Shown piece after piece: positions 9,662 through 24,600 of a DNA stretch of 64,000 bases (the stretch's first letter is position 1; the number at the start of each line of letters is the position of its first letter). The notes beneath the pieces were generated by a model. It was not told the origin of the DNA and ran no database searches. It worked only from the letters and a program-made list of their open reading frames with translations. Made by a program: the position numbers and the translations under genes. Source of the stretch: Phoronis australis (lineage: Eukaryota; Phoronida; Phoronidae); NCBI GenBank assembly GCA_002633005.1, contig NMRA01000169.1, forward strand, positions 475,387 to 539,386, in the 5' to 3' direction.

Positions 9662-12600
9662 CTGAAACATCAAGGAAGGTAGAGAAACCAAAATAATGAA
9701 TTTCTGATGTAAGTAAACATCGCTTGTTAGTTCATGATTTAAAAACTATGAAAGAAGATTAAGAATTCTGGACAGTTCAGAAATTCCAGAGAAAATGGAA
9801 TTCTGCACTCAATTAATCCTACGAATTCTCAACAGGTTACAATCACAGTGGTAATGAACCAGAAAGAATAAATGTTCTGTTTCAGGACTAGATGTTTCAT
9901 TAACGTCAATAGCTAGGCCATTATTACAAAAATTGTCTCAGGATGAGACCAAAATGAACTGATAGTTAATCGGACATGTACCTGCTTTTGGCAGCCTCTT
10001 CCCAACGTGACCTCAGGGCACTCACATGACCAGTCAAGGGTGGGGTCGACCGACCATCAGTATCGTCGTCCTCCGTGGTGATGACAGGCGCATCCATGGC
10101 GAAGGTTACTGTGGAGCTGGAGTTGCTAAGCAACGCCACAGCCTGGGAGTCACGACACTCGTCCACTATAGGTACAATCTCATTAAACTCTGGTCGATCC
10201 TGGTCAGACAACATGAACACAACTTTCAAATTACTACTCACAAACACTTTTTACTTGATATTTTGACAACTAACTTCAAAACAATAATATTCAATTTCAA
10301 ATCAATTGCACTGCCTATCATTGTAGAAACTTCAGCTTCCCAAGAACGACAAGACAAAGAGTGGCTGATTTCAGCCACAGCCATAATAAAGATAGTTTCA
10401 AATGGTAGTTAACTGAAATGTACCTTTCTGTTCACCTTTTACGCGTCACTAAAACTCTATAAACGAATGCTCAAACACAGCACTAGCTACATTTTTTGAT
10501 TAAATATAATTTGATGTACGTATTTTGACAGTCAAACCGTCGATGTATCTGACTAAAAAGCAATAAACACAAATGCCCACCTCAGCATTTGCATTCCATG
10601 CCCTCTGTAGGAGCAACACAATGGGTTTAGGGAAGGTGATGGCGATTGGAGGACGGGTGTTCCTGTATGCCATGTCAGCAGCAGCAGCGGCTAGACAAAC
10701 AACCAATCATATCAATGAACACAATTTCACGTGGAAGAAAATCTCGTGAAGGAATTGTAACACAGTTTCACGCGACCAAAGGGCAAAGCATAACAATTAC
10801 TAGTAGGTTCCTTCAAGGATTACTTCCAGTTTTTAAATCAATCCCTACACCAGGTATCCAGACTTGATGAAATTGCAAACCCTTGCTTCAACAGACTTTT
10901 ATCAGATAATACTGAATCGGCCAAGGACTAATCAATTATGCAGGGATGACACCAGACATGACAGTCTTTTCAGTAACCCCTGAAAAAACACGCAGATACA
11001 ACAAAACAACATACCCAGCATCTGTATTGCTCTGGATGCTTTTGTATAAGTTATAATCAGGTGATCAGTGCAATGGTCCCATGTCATAAGTATGTATGGT
11101 ACTCAATAAAAGGCATCTGGTTACCCACACAGCCAGTTTTTTATGGTTTTTCATAACCTTAAAGTTGGTTTTGAATAGTATGGAATTGGAATCGTGAACA
11201 AGCTTTTCCAAGTTTTGATGAAGTTTTGAATGTTTTTCACAAATACATTGAGTTCATTGGCAATTTATTTGCCAGTGGTCTGATTTTTCTCGGGACATTG
11301 GTTAAATTATCGTTAGAGAATACAAGGAAGCAAGACTTAGAATAATTTTTATCACGAGTTGTTATGATGTATAACATACAAAACTTTGTTTGATTTGAAA
11401 TTTAACCATTTGATTCGTCAAACGTAGGTCTAGTTACTTTAAATATCTCACAAAACAAGTCTAGCTTCTAAATCTACATTCACGTCGTGATGAAACTTCA
11501 CCTGGCTTGAGGTGGGCAAAAGGCATCTCGCCTGCCAAGAGCTCCCATAAACAGAGGGCGTAGCTGAACACGTCTGCTTTAACTGTGTACTTGGTGCACT
11601 GCGTGAAAATCTCGGGTGCCATCCAGCGAAGATTCTAGCAAAAGCTCCACTTGGTTATACAACCACATAATTATTCAGAGACCAATTTATAATAATTATT
11701 GCAAAAAAATGTTGAAAAGTGCCACATAATGGAGGAGGAATTTCAAAACCAGTGAGGACCAACTAACACCTCCACCTACTGTTCATGCACAGAGTTATGT
11801 AAAAACTAACATCTCCACCTAGTGATCAAAAATGGAAAAGAGCTTCTTCTTACAGGGGTGACAGCAACATTAGCTTCAACTGTCATTTTATTGAATTCAA
11901 AGTTAAGAAACGAGTTCTTCTCAAGCAAAGAAATCACTTATAAACTAAAGAAGGTACAAGTTAAGATGCAATAAGTGGTTTGATTCATGATTTAGGGTTA
12001 ATGACATTGAAAATTATCAAAGGCAATTGAAATTGGGTTTTAAAAGAGAAAGGCCATTGAATTTATAAAAAGGCAAAAAAATAACTGACACAGAGTCAGG
12101 ATGCTTAGCAGTTTACCCATAATGTAGCTATGAGTAAGGCCTCAATTAAAATTACCATTTGTTTCACCAAAATGAAATATTTTTTCAACAAAACCGAGCA
12201 TGCCCAATCACAAATGGCAGACAAAAGTAAAACATTTCACCCCTATCTGTGTCCGAGGAGTGAGGATAGGGTGAACAGAAACAGAAGACATGTTAACACG
12301 CCCTTACTGTTAATAATTAAAAGGACACATGCAACAAAAGTGTCCCTCTTACCCCAGGCTGTTTAGTCATGTTATCCTCTTCTAGGGAGCGTAAAAACCT
12401 GGATTCTGGAAATAAATGATGTATCATAAATAAAAACAAATTCATTTTTTAAAAACTCAGCTTGTTTCACTACACCTCATACTTAGTAAAGAGATTTGTA
12501 CAAGAATCCTTGATGTCATGAAATCTCCTTATTATGAAAACACATCTAAGAAATGTCCTCTTGCGTTGAGCACTGCAATTCCCATCCTACCAATGACTTA

Positions 12601-15600
12601 AAGCAATAAAACACAGGATGAAATAAATTACGGTATCATACAATGAAACCGGTGATGTTTTTAACTCTTTGGTTTCTGGATGTAAGATTACTAAAATTAT
12701 TCACCATTCAAGTAATGGTCCACTATTAGATTAGTGAAGCTGCTATTAATCTACTGTCTGTCTGTCAAAATAACACTAATTACTTTTGATTTATACCACC
12801 TAGCAATGTGTTTCTTACTCACTATGAAAATGATTTCTGGGTTTGGGAGTAACTGGGAATTTGGACAGTTCTGGATAGAAGTCTCCTTCATCCTGGAGGT
12901 ATTATATCGGTCTGGTTTTAGAAATGTCGCGCTAAAATGAGGTATAACGTCAGAAAATATCGCATCCACTTCTTAAATTTAACCAACTTACAGCCCAGTG
13001 AACAGCAGTAAAACTTTGCTGGCATTAGAAGGCCAAATTCAACTAATACAGACAGAACAGCAGTGAAACTTTGCTGGCATTGGAAGGCCTAACAAATAAT
13101 ACAGACGAGAAAAAGAAGCAAAGCACCATCAAATAACATGAGAAACTCCCACGCCCTGAAAACGAGGCCAGAGAACTGCTTAAAAGACGGTGCAGCATTG
13201 TGGATAACGACCGTGAAATTCAAGTGTCGGTATGTAATCTGGGACAGTCCTATTGCAACAAGCTGGCTTGACCTAACCAGTCAGTCTATGCTGTCTCAGG
13301 AAATAACAAATTGATAGATCTTCCCAGGCCTAGATATCCATTCTAACCTGGTTAGATGGTGGACGTTATCATTTGTCTAGGTGAAAAATTGTAAATCTCA
13401 AGACATCTGGAAACTTACTGTAATATTTTCCCCAAGTGGCATAGTCACTCTACTCCTTCTACTGAGGGTTGATGACAGACTAATTCACGCGATCACTCTC
13501 CGTCACTTTTCCCTAACAATTGCAAGGCCCTGAACCATGAATTGGGAAAATGTGCACTAAATTTCCAGAAATTTTGTGATGTATAATTTTCAGAATCAAC
13601 TCTTAATTTGCATATCATACCTCCAAAGTCCGACACGACTGCTCGTCCGTTCTCGTCCAATAGGATGTTGTGACTGTTCAGATCTCGGTGTATGATTGGT
13701 TGAGGCAGATTGTGTAAGTACTTCATGCCATTGGCCACGTCTGAGGCTATCGTCAGTTTGGAGTGAATGTCGATCAACCTAGTAACCAAATGAATCAAAC
13801 CACATTCAAGGCATAGTTTCGCAATTTCAGAAAAATGACATAATAGCCACTGTTACTGTATTGGTTATGCATATACTCTTACATTCAGGGTCATATACAT
13901 TTGAGCTAAAAAGGGGACTGTAGTCAAAATAATGTTGCAGTTAATCGGTTCTAACTTACAAATAAAACTCATATTTGCCTGACTTGCGCGCCAAACAAAA
14001 GCCGATTCGTATTCACTGAATTCTGAAAGCGATCGCTGATTGGCTGACGTGCCAGTGACGTGAATGGCGGGGTATAGGCTGCTTTACACATTCATTTGCT
14101 TACTAGTACATCATATTTTGAAGAGTTTGCATCGTAATTTATCATTGTATCAATCGTCCTTATTTTTTATTTTTTATTGTTTGCCAGTGCTTTAAAAGGT
14201 TCGCTATGCCTTTTTGTATGGCACCTGCTTGCTCAAACTCTTCGAAAAAGGTGTCTTCTAAAGGGATGGTCATCGCATACCATCGTCGGGTTACCCAAGC
14301 CTTGGCCCAAAGCTATATACTAAATATAGGCCTACAGATTTTCAAGAGCCGATATGGGTAAAAAATGGAAAGTAAAGTCTAACTTAATGTCATAAAAACT
14401 AATCTCATCCTTGAGTAAACATAGGAACCAGGTTCCTAGAGAAAAATAACTTCCGTAGGCCAATATTTACCGGTGTTGGAAAAGTTAGCGATCGTTCATC
14501 GGCTGCTAATAAAATTGTGATGTGTTCTCTTGAGTCGGCTTTTTGCGATTACGTCACCTGACCTTTACCAGTTTCTTTTCCCCCGGATTCTTTTATCAAG
14601 TGTTCGTCGCTCACGGTACCTAGGTTGCGTACATATTATAACAAATTATAGGAACTTGTTTCATTTTGCTACGAGTTTTTAGTATTTTTATACCAACAAA
14701 CCGAATTTTTGACCAACCTTGGTACGGCGAAGCTGTCATCATGTCCCGAAAGACGTCTCAAATTTTTAGGAATAGGCGCGTGCGCCGTGTCACGAGCGTG
14801 CTGTTTTTGAACGGACGACACACTTATTTGTTAAAAAGGCGGCAAATTATGCTACCAAATAACGTTTATTTGATTGTTTTCCGCTTAAACGGCTGCAACG
14901 AACAGTGGGAGTGTCGGGTGACTACCAGATGCACCCCCACCGGTCCGAGCTTTATATGTTGATGTAACCTAAGTTTTACGAGGAGGTGCCGGACGAGCGT
15001 AAGTCAACTATACCCGGGTAGTCAACGGCTGTCTGAAATTTTGGGGTTAAAGGAGCTCAACACACAGTGGTACGATAGTCTTCATAACAGCTATAGTCGG
15101 TAACTTACCGGCCAACCCTTCAAGTTAACAGCGCTGAGTGCTGACAGCTGGCTGACTGGCTGGCAAGAGTCCACATTGCCCACTGCACAGTCACACCAGT
15201 GTAAATTGTTGATACGGACTGGTTGTACCGGCAAATTTTCGTCTGACGATGACTGGGTATCACTTTGTGTTGCCTCGGCTCAAACAAGTATTCCTGGTGA
15301 CCCGACATTTCACACTAAAATTTCTTATTCCGACAATATAAAAAACGCTACTTGATTGCACGCTAACACAGGACAGTGACTTTGCCCCCGCCAAATACAT
15401 CACGAGACTAAGCAGCGCTCCAAGCCTGTAGTTTTTTTGAGCTTCGTTAGAGAATATAAGTTTAATTTTTGTTGTTGAATTATTTGTGAAATTAATCAAC
15501 AATTCATGGAAAACTATCCAGATCCCTTTTACAACACAATAAATTTTCAATCAGGAACACACATGCATATGTATGCTACATAGATTTGAACTTGTATACC

Positions 15601-18600
15601 TACAACATGAAAAATTAAAAAAGGCCTTTTCACACAAATTAACTGGTAAGGGTCTTCTAATATGATTTTGGTAGGCGTTCAAAAGACAACGCAGCACGTT
15701 TACCTTTACCTACAAACAGAACATTCATACAAACCTCTTCTGTTCATGTAGAATGCTGAAGAGAGACCCACCAGCGATGTACTGAGTGACAATCGCAAAT
15801 TGCTGGAAAACATAAAAAATAGCTTAGTCTACAGAAAGGAATAGCTTCGTCTTCAACTGAGCTCTCCTCCTTACAGAGGTTAAAACAGCTTTCAAAATGT
15901 CAGGGTTCCCATGGGCTGAGCTGGACAAACAAACATCAACTGATGGTACGAGCAGGTAAAGTTCTCCATTTTTTTCAAAGTCATCGTCTCAGGACTGCAG
16001 CAGTTACAGTTACACTTAGTAAACTTGCACGCTTCGTTTTGTAATGATCATGGTCCCCACATTTCATTTGAAAGCTGCACATTTTGCAGTTCTCCAAGGA
16101 CTTTGCAGGTATGATTTACTAAACCAAATTTGAACATTCTATGGTGACATGTTAAAAGCAAGAGAAAATTCACAACATCAAGACTTTACCTTTTACAAAA
16201 ACAATTTAATAAAAATAATAATTTAAGAGATTCACAGGCTTACACTAGGCTCCTCAAGACATGCGCCGACAAACTGGATCACAAAACTGCTTCTTAACTT
16301 GCACAAGATGGACACCTCTCGACAGAACATATCCACATCAGACTTGGCACTGAACGAATTGGCTTTATATCTATAACACAGAAGCAGGAGAGTCATTGCT
16401 GCGTAAAAATGCCCGCGTGGAAGACTCTGTCATATCTTCACCATAAGGGGACAGAATTTTCTACAATCTACTGGACCTACAAATCGAACAGATACTCGAT
16501 TACTTTTTCCTTGTAATGGAGAGAACAAAATACTATAAAATCGCCCTAGCATATTCAACAAAGTTGGAAGAGCAAAACCGGGTATACTGACACAGCCATC
16601 ACGGTGCATTTATTAGAAATAAGGATGCGTGCATGTAGCAAGTATGGTTACACATTCAAGCTTATTGTGGATCATTGAGAAAAGCAGATCCAAAATGCTT
16701 GAACAATATTGTCCAAGCTAGAATAACACTTTCCAAGCCTGAATAATGTTGTTCAAGCCTGAATATTGTCCACGCTTAAATAATGTTGTCCAACCTTGAA
16801 TAATATTGTACAAACCTATTATAATATTAATGCTGTACAAGCTGAAATCATTTCGTCCAAGCTTGAATAATAGTGTCTAAGCTTAAATAATACTGTCCAC
16901 ACTTGAATAACATTATCCAAGCTTGAATAAGGTTACATACTTTTTAGCTTCATTTTAATTTTGTACCTAGGATTAATCAAGTTCAATGAGTTTAGTGTTG
17001 TACCTCTTGGCAGCCACAATCTTTCCCTTGTACTTGGCCTTACAGACTCGGCCAAACGAGCCGCTACCAATAGGCTCCTGGAACTCCAGGTCAGACATTT
17101 GAATCTGGAAGTTGTGCGGCAAAGTGGTGCGTAAAGTTAGAACATCGATTTTCTCTGGAAGAAAGTTCAAAGAGCAATATTTAGGACACAGCTATCATAC
17201 GGTAATTATTCGATAATAAAGTGCACAGCTTCAGAAACAAAAACACATAGCATGTCATAACAACGCCAGCTCGTAATGTTTCATAAAACATCATTGATCA
17301 GCTTTTATGCAGTGTGTATTGCATTTGGAGCAATGGACATTTCATATCCAAGAAAAAACCTTCATTGTCTTGTCTTCTCAAATAAAACACAGGTTTAACA
17401 GATTTTGTAAACAAAACTGACATAGTAATATCATAAACCACCTTACCAACTTCAAAATTTAGCATTTTATGCCAACAGTCAACTTTCTCACACCGGTACC
17501 ATCAAACGATGTAGCAAAAAAGATTCATGGTTTCCAGGGTGTCAGAGCTTGACCCTACAGAGGCCTGTCTCTAAGTACTTAGCATACATAGTCAACAAGA
17601 GAACTCAAGTGCCTGTTGTGTCCATAAGTGGTTGAGATTGATAATTAGCATAACTGACAACAAAGTACCGTAGACTTTTACTAATCAAAATAAGGCCATA
17701 ATCAGTAAATTATCACTTTCAAAACTTTAAGAAATATGAAGCACTGTGGGTAAGCCACTTCCATCGTCATGGCCCATGTACATGTTAATGAGAAATGCAT
17801 AGAAGATTATGCATAGCGTTGACATTCTGCATTCTAACCACCAGCTGAACAACATGGAGAACCCACCTCTGGTCATATTGCGCAGTTTTCCAAGGGGCGA
17901 TGGCACACTGACGTAAGAGCCCTCACTTCCTGGCTGTGAGTAATCACCGCAGGCCGACTCGTCCTGGGGCCTTTTGTGGTGCTTCAGTAAGGTCACGATG
18001 GAGTCATGACCTGTGGGGTCAAAAGTCATGGTAAAGTGGTAATTAAAAAATTTCACTCTCCATCTAACGTTCACGATTATCTTACTAGGTAGCATTGTAA
18101 ATATACCTAATTGTACACAGACCGAATGTGGTATGCTTTTAGTGAAAATAGTTGGAATTTAGTTGATATGACATGCGCTCCTCACCTTGCTCGTATGCCC
18201 ACATCAAACACGTCTGCTCTTCTCTCTTCTCACTACCGCCATTTTGATCGCTCACACTGGCCACCAAGTTCATGTCTGCTCCCATGTCAAGTAAGAACTG
18301 GACTAGACGGATGTGTCCATGGAAACAGGCACTATGCAGAGCTGCAAAATATAACCAGATCTTGTGGATTAGGACTCCACTCTTCAAATCCTAAGTGAGC
18401 CCCCGCTTGGATATCAATGGATATCAAAAAACAGCTATAGTCTATAGTCATATCTCATTCTTATAATACATCAAACAATTGTTCAAGTGCACTGACTGTT
18501 TAAAATAATGCACATTAAGGTTCACAAGTAAAGACAACCATAAGTTCATAAAAAACAATCACATGACTCCCACCCTCCATGAGGTCAAGGTCACAACCCC

Positions 18601-21600
18601 TAACCTACCTGTGTGTCCATCTCGCCCTTGGTAGTTGATGTTAACACAGTCCTGTTCCAGTAATGTTTTCACCAGGTCAATACTCTTCCCATATGTGCAG
18701 GCACTGGATATACAACAGTAAACAACCACATTTAGCAATCATCTGACGAGCGTCAGTGTGAATGCAAAATTGTCAAATAGTTATCAAATGTCAAAACGTA
18801 TAATCACCACAGACGAAAATTACGCACACGCATCACCTCATCATTTCTGCCATAGTCTGTTTATAAACTCTACAAAATTCACAAAACAAAAGTGAATACA
18901 TTCAATTTTCACTGTGCCTATGCTGTGTAGTGGATCAAAGCACACATGCAAGGGTCTTCTACAGAACATCGCAACATGCCTATCGCGTTTATCACCACAT
19001 CCTTGTCTCTCACTGTGTGAGTTATTACCCAGTAGTTTTTTTTTACCGTGTCAGGCTTGTAATGGGGTATAAATATTTTGTATAATGTTTAAAACTTCCA
19101 GTATTAGTGTAAAATATTATCATGACTTATGATAAAAGTTTCACTTTAATTCCAGGAAAAAAATGCCAAAGCAGTCATTTGACCAGTCATTCAAAGGCTC
19201 GTTTCATTACAAAGGTCCAGTGCAACATTATAACATGCTTTTAGGTGTGTTGCACGACAAAGCAACCATCATACAAAATTGAATACATCAAAGTGAACAC
19301 CAGAAGTACTCAATATATGGATAACCATTTTTTTCAATGGCAACCATTCTTGAGGCAAACATCATCACCATCATCACGCTGACAATAAAAACGCCTTAAA
19401 ATTGCCCCAGGCAACATCAAGAGGGCAAAGGAAACAGCTTTTAAAAACAAAGAAAAAATGGGCGTGTGTTTATATAATACCCACTCACCCACCTTCACAC
19501 AAGTAAATTTGTTTACAACTAGCAATCAAATACAGAATATTCTAACTCAACAGTGTTCATACCCTTGTTGCTAAAACAAAATTTCCAATTAGAATTCTAA
19601 TACAGACAAATCAAAAATATTCTGCACATTTCAAAATGCCACGTCTTCCCTCAAGACATTGCCAGCCAGCTCACCTGTGCAGTGGCGTTTCACTGAAGAT
19701 ATTCTCCATCATCAAACTGTCACAACCTGACTTCAGGATCAATTCCTTCACTACTTCTACTTTACCACTGTAGCAGGCTCTGGAATGATGAATAGTCCAT
19801 GTCACCATGACAACAACTACGATAGAAGTATAAGATTTAGGATACATCGTGCAATGCCAGTCACCCGTCATTTACTCCAGAAGCATCCTGTGACAGTTAT
19901 CTCCACAAAAAAGCACAACATAACGATAACTTTAATATTAGGCATCAATTTTAACGCAAAGTGACAATTTCTACTTTTGATACCTGGGTTTCATTTTCTT
20001 TGCTCCTCCTTACTCCTTTAGTTTGCAGAACTATTTTTGAGCAGACTCGTGAAATGTCATAGATTTCCACAAGTTGTCTGGCAGGTTTTGGTGAACTGAC
20101 TTGCCAATGAGTTGGCAACTGAGTTATTCACAAAATATTTAAAGCGAGAAATTTTGGCTTCACAGAGTCTTCAGCACAAGAATCAACATTACGATCTAGT
20201 CATTCAATCACTTTCTTAATAAAGGCTCTTTGGCTATCATGTACTCCCCATATTGATTTCTAGCAAACTTTAATTGCAACAAAGTAGAGTGCACCCCAGT
20301 ACTTACAGATGTAGTGGGGTGTCTGCATACATAGTGGTTGCGTGAGGTTCTGCACCGTGCTGAAGCAGTAAGTTCATCACCAACAGGTGTCCTGCCTTAC
20401 AACAAAAGTGCAGCGGGGTGTGCTGCTCATTATCTTGAGCATTAACTGTAAGACAAAAATAAACAATAATGTGAAAACAATGTCAACCACATGAAAATAA
20501 TGCTAATTGAGCTGCCTTAATTGTGATTGATCCATTCATTAGTTTGCATGAAAAACATGATATCTGGTCATTACACATAAGTAACCATGACGACGACATT
20601 CCGTTGCTGCCAACTTGTTCGATTCTATAGCAAAACGACAAGTTGGGAAGTTTACCCCTGTAGCAAATATCTAACACAACTGATTAACTCCATTCTGGCA
20701 TTCATGGTTGGAGGGCCTGCGCTCTTTTGTTCGATAATTGCTCTAACCTCCTATCAGATCGTATCTAGCCTGACTGGGTTGGGCTGATAAAAACGAAAGT
20801 TAAGTTATAACATATTTGAGCTTAAACCAATAGCATTTCTGAATTCCTCGTCAAATGCTGTACATGTTCCGTTTGTGAATCACCAAAATCACCCAACTAC
20901 AACAGAATTTAAGACAATCTATTCTGTCCAAACGGATTACCAATGCACTGGGTTTGACCGAGTTCTGAATACGCCTTCCGTAATAGCGTGCAACCACCAT
21001 ACGTTTCCTTTGAAGCCTGGGAGATGATTGGCCTGCTTTTTATCATACGGGACAAAAGACTGAGTTGGGCAGTTAACAAAAGAGCCAGATGTTATCGCAC
21101 GTTCAGCACCCCTCACGTCTGGAAAAGTTACTGAACGACAGAACGCTGTAATGATGGTGTCTCAAGCAATATGTTGGACAGCATTTTTACTACACAAAAA
21201 CAAAGAATGCAGATGAAAAGAAGCCAAAACACAGAACCATCTTATAAAGGCTCCCACACCTCTCCTTGAACGTCCTTGCAACAATCATCTCACCACCATA
21301 GCCTCAGTCCACGCCCCTCAGACTCTCATTAGAATCTCACTGCCTCAAATCCCATGTATTAAATATTCATGTGCTTACACCCAATTTAATGCGTAAATTT
21401 GGTTCCAGAGCTTCGCATTGAGTCAAACAGTGCTATAAATTGTGAAATGTAGTGAACTGGCTTATTGGTTTGCTTTTGTCTACATCACTGCGAGAATCAC
21501 CCTTTAATTCAAACAATGAATAACACCCACACGCAATGGTGGTCAATTCAGACCCTGTTCAATAGAACTGTTCTTATTAGAATCTCATGGTGATCCAATA

Positions 21601-24600
21601 TGGCAACTTCGCCTATCATTTGACGGGTCTATATTTGAGTGATTAAACTGGTGTTATATTTTTTAGCTAAGGCTTTGCTAGGACTATCTGGTTAGCCAAA
21701 TACAATTAAAATAACGAAATTCCATTAAACTTAGGCTTTTTAAAAAGGCGTCAGTGGCTATCCCTGAGTCTCTTATCCAGTTCAAGTATTTTCATTTAAA
21801 TATTTAATGATAACTATTAAGAATATGTCAATTTCAGCAACAATCGTAGTCAAGCTTCACTCTTTATGATGACCATAATCTTGAGTTACCGTGTTGTCAT
21901 CAGTCAACAGCTCAGACAATCTTACTCTCTCAAAGCTCCACCCACATCATGTCACTCTCTAAGCTTACCATCAGCTTGAGTCTCCCTGTTGCCGTCAATC
22001 AACAGCTCAGACAATCTTACTCTCTCAAAGCTCCACCCACATCATGTCACTCTCTAAGCTTACCATCAGCTTGAGTCTCCCTGTTGCCGTCAATCAACAG
22101 CTGTGATATACTCATGTAGCCCTTGGCAGCAGCCAGATGCAATGGGCAGTCACCAACGCCCCCCGTCTGGTTCACACTGACCCCAGTTTTGATCAAAACA
22201 TCAACCACCTAAAAAGAAAAACTGAATAGTTCTTAAAAGACCTCTTCACATCAATTGAAGATTAAATCCACTTATCTGCAGTGCACTGGCCTTTTGCCAA
22301 AATATAAAGTTCAATTAAGACCACTTGACGTCATAAATTAGTTTCAGGTTGTTCCTTACTCACAATGAAAATGTCCACTAGGCTAACTTGTAAAAGCGAG
22401 CAAGTCATTGTGTGCACCGAAAGCAATACGGCAGGCAAACAAGAAGGTTCCATATGTGAACACCAGATGGTGTTACTAGTTGACACTTTGGAACTTTAAG
22501 TACGAGAGATTGTACCTGTGCATTGTACCGCAGAATAAAGGTCTGTTTTACACCGTATGTAGTTTTCACATCTATTTTTCTCTGTTGAAGTGATTCACAA
22601 GCTACACAAAACTTACAAAAACAAAACCAAATAGTATGACTCAGTATGTACTCTAAATACAGTATTTCTCAACTGTCACAACATAACAAATAAACTGAGG
22701 TGTATTGTATAAGGAGCTGACTCTATCTCATCAGTTCCAGTTATACACACGTGTAATGTAACAAAACAACAGTGCAAAATGCGGCCTTACTCTCTCATGA
22801 CCAAAGTAGGAAGCTATGTGCAGGGGTGAGAATTTAACTCCATCTTGACAACTGGCCGAGCTTCCCTTGTTTAGTAATAACTGTACAACCTGAAATAACG
22901 ATAACTTTTCATAATTTTGGGCTTGGAGGGAGTAACTAGTCCCATAGTGCTGGGAATTTTGCAAATGGCTGTAAATCACTGGTGTCATTCACACAGAACA
23001 GCTCTTCTGAAATTGACATGCAAGGTCAGTGAAAGTAGTTCTTTGTGAACCCTGTGCTCAGTGATACAACTGTCCTGGTTAGTCTGTGTAAGTAAACACA
23101 GCTTAACAAAGGGTTTACAGTCATGACTGAGAATATAATTGTTTTATTACCCCCTATGAGCTCTGAATAGCCAAGCCCAGAATGAAAGTCAGTCACACAT
23201 CCACCGCAGTCTACGTTGAGGTTCTAGTCATAATCAAAATCACAGCAAAGCACTTAAGGTTCTGTCACAAGATTTGAAAAAATTAACCGGTCTGTTTGTA
23301 TTTAATTACTGTCGAACAAATCAAGTGACAGTTTTAACAGGAAATTGTTATCTATGTTACCAAGGATCAAATTTCTTGACTAATTTTCTATCAATTGTAC
23401 ATCCACGGAACTGAGTACTTTTAAAAAACTTGATTTTCACAGAATCTTCTTACATATACAAAAATAATGTCCATGTGGTCGTAATCGCGACTGTTTTATT
23501 TTTTAAAAAAATTGGCTTTTAAAAATAAGACATTAACAGTCTTTGAAAAAACGGAAATCTCGAGTTTTGACATCTGAGCTTTCAGGGTAAAAGGCTCTAA
23601 AAGAAAATCCCAAACACGCGAACGGAAAAAAGGAAATTAATGTTTTTAAAATGTTCCACTTTTGCATGAGGGGCTATCATAAATGGGACTTCAATGATTT
23701 TCAGGGACTTTTTATTAAGTTGAATAAAACAAAAATGAAATATTTTAGAAAACTGTAACAGCATTTTTGGGATGTCACTTTGAATATTTATATCAAATAA
23801 AACTTGATCAGAATGTTATTGATACTGTTGTTTTACTGTCAACGTACTACGGTACCTTTCTCTCTCACCCACTCGATAACACATTGGTACAAAGTCAAAA
23901 ATCAAATTCTAAAGGCCATTCAGAAAACTTATACTTTTACTGTCGGGTTAAAATCCATAGTTTAATAGACATTTGGCTAAATAAATATTCAGGCCTGCCA
24001 AAACGGTCCTACATAACTGTTACATACCTCTTCATGCCCACACATGGCAGCAATATGAAGCCCTGTAGCATCACTGTAGCCCACCATATTAACATCAGCC
24101 TTACACTCAATGAGCATAGAGACTAAGTCAAGGTCTCCCTGTTAAACAATAACAAAACTTACATTAATATCTAACAACCAAAATCATCTGACAGCAACAT
24201 TTTCTCTCTGGTAAAGTTTTCATGAATTCAACTTGACAACGGTGCCAAAATTCTGCATTTTTCATCTTCATTACACAAGTTTCATCAAATTGTTACTTCA
24301 TTATGTATACTTTATTTTGGTAATTTAAACTTTTTACAACCATGAGTTTGCACTAAATATCAATATTCATTTTCTGATTTCAAGCTAGTTTCAAGGCAGA
24401 GGATAACTAAACATCAAGGGATATACCTACAAATGTAATGAATTTCATTTAAATTTGTATGGCTTTATTTATTGCATTTGAAAATTAGCTAGAAAGTTTT
24501 GCATTGAAATTTTGAGGTTTACCTTTTAGGAAATAAGAGCTAATGCCTGTAAAATTTATAAATTTCTTCAATCTGTCTCATTACTTGTCAAAAATGGCTA

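Noticed and set aside
14666-14962. 98-residue frame rich in Arg
   Set aside because: No family similarity I can see; kept only as part of the decayed insertion in the TNNI3K intron.
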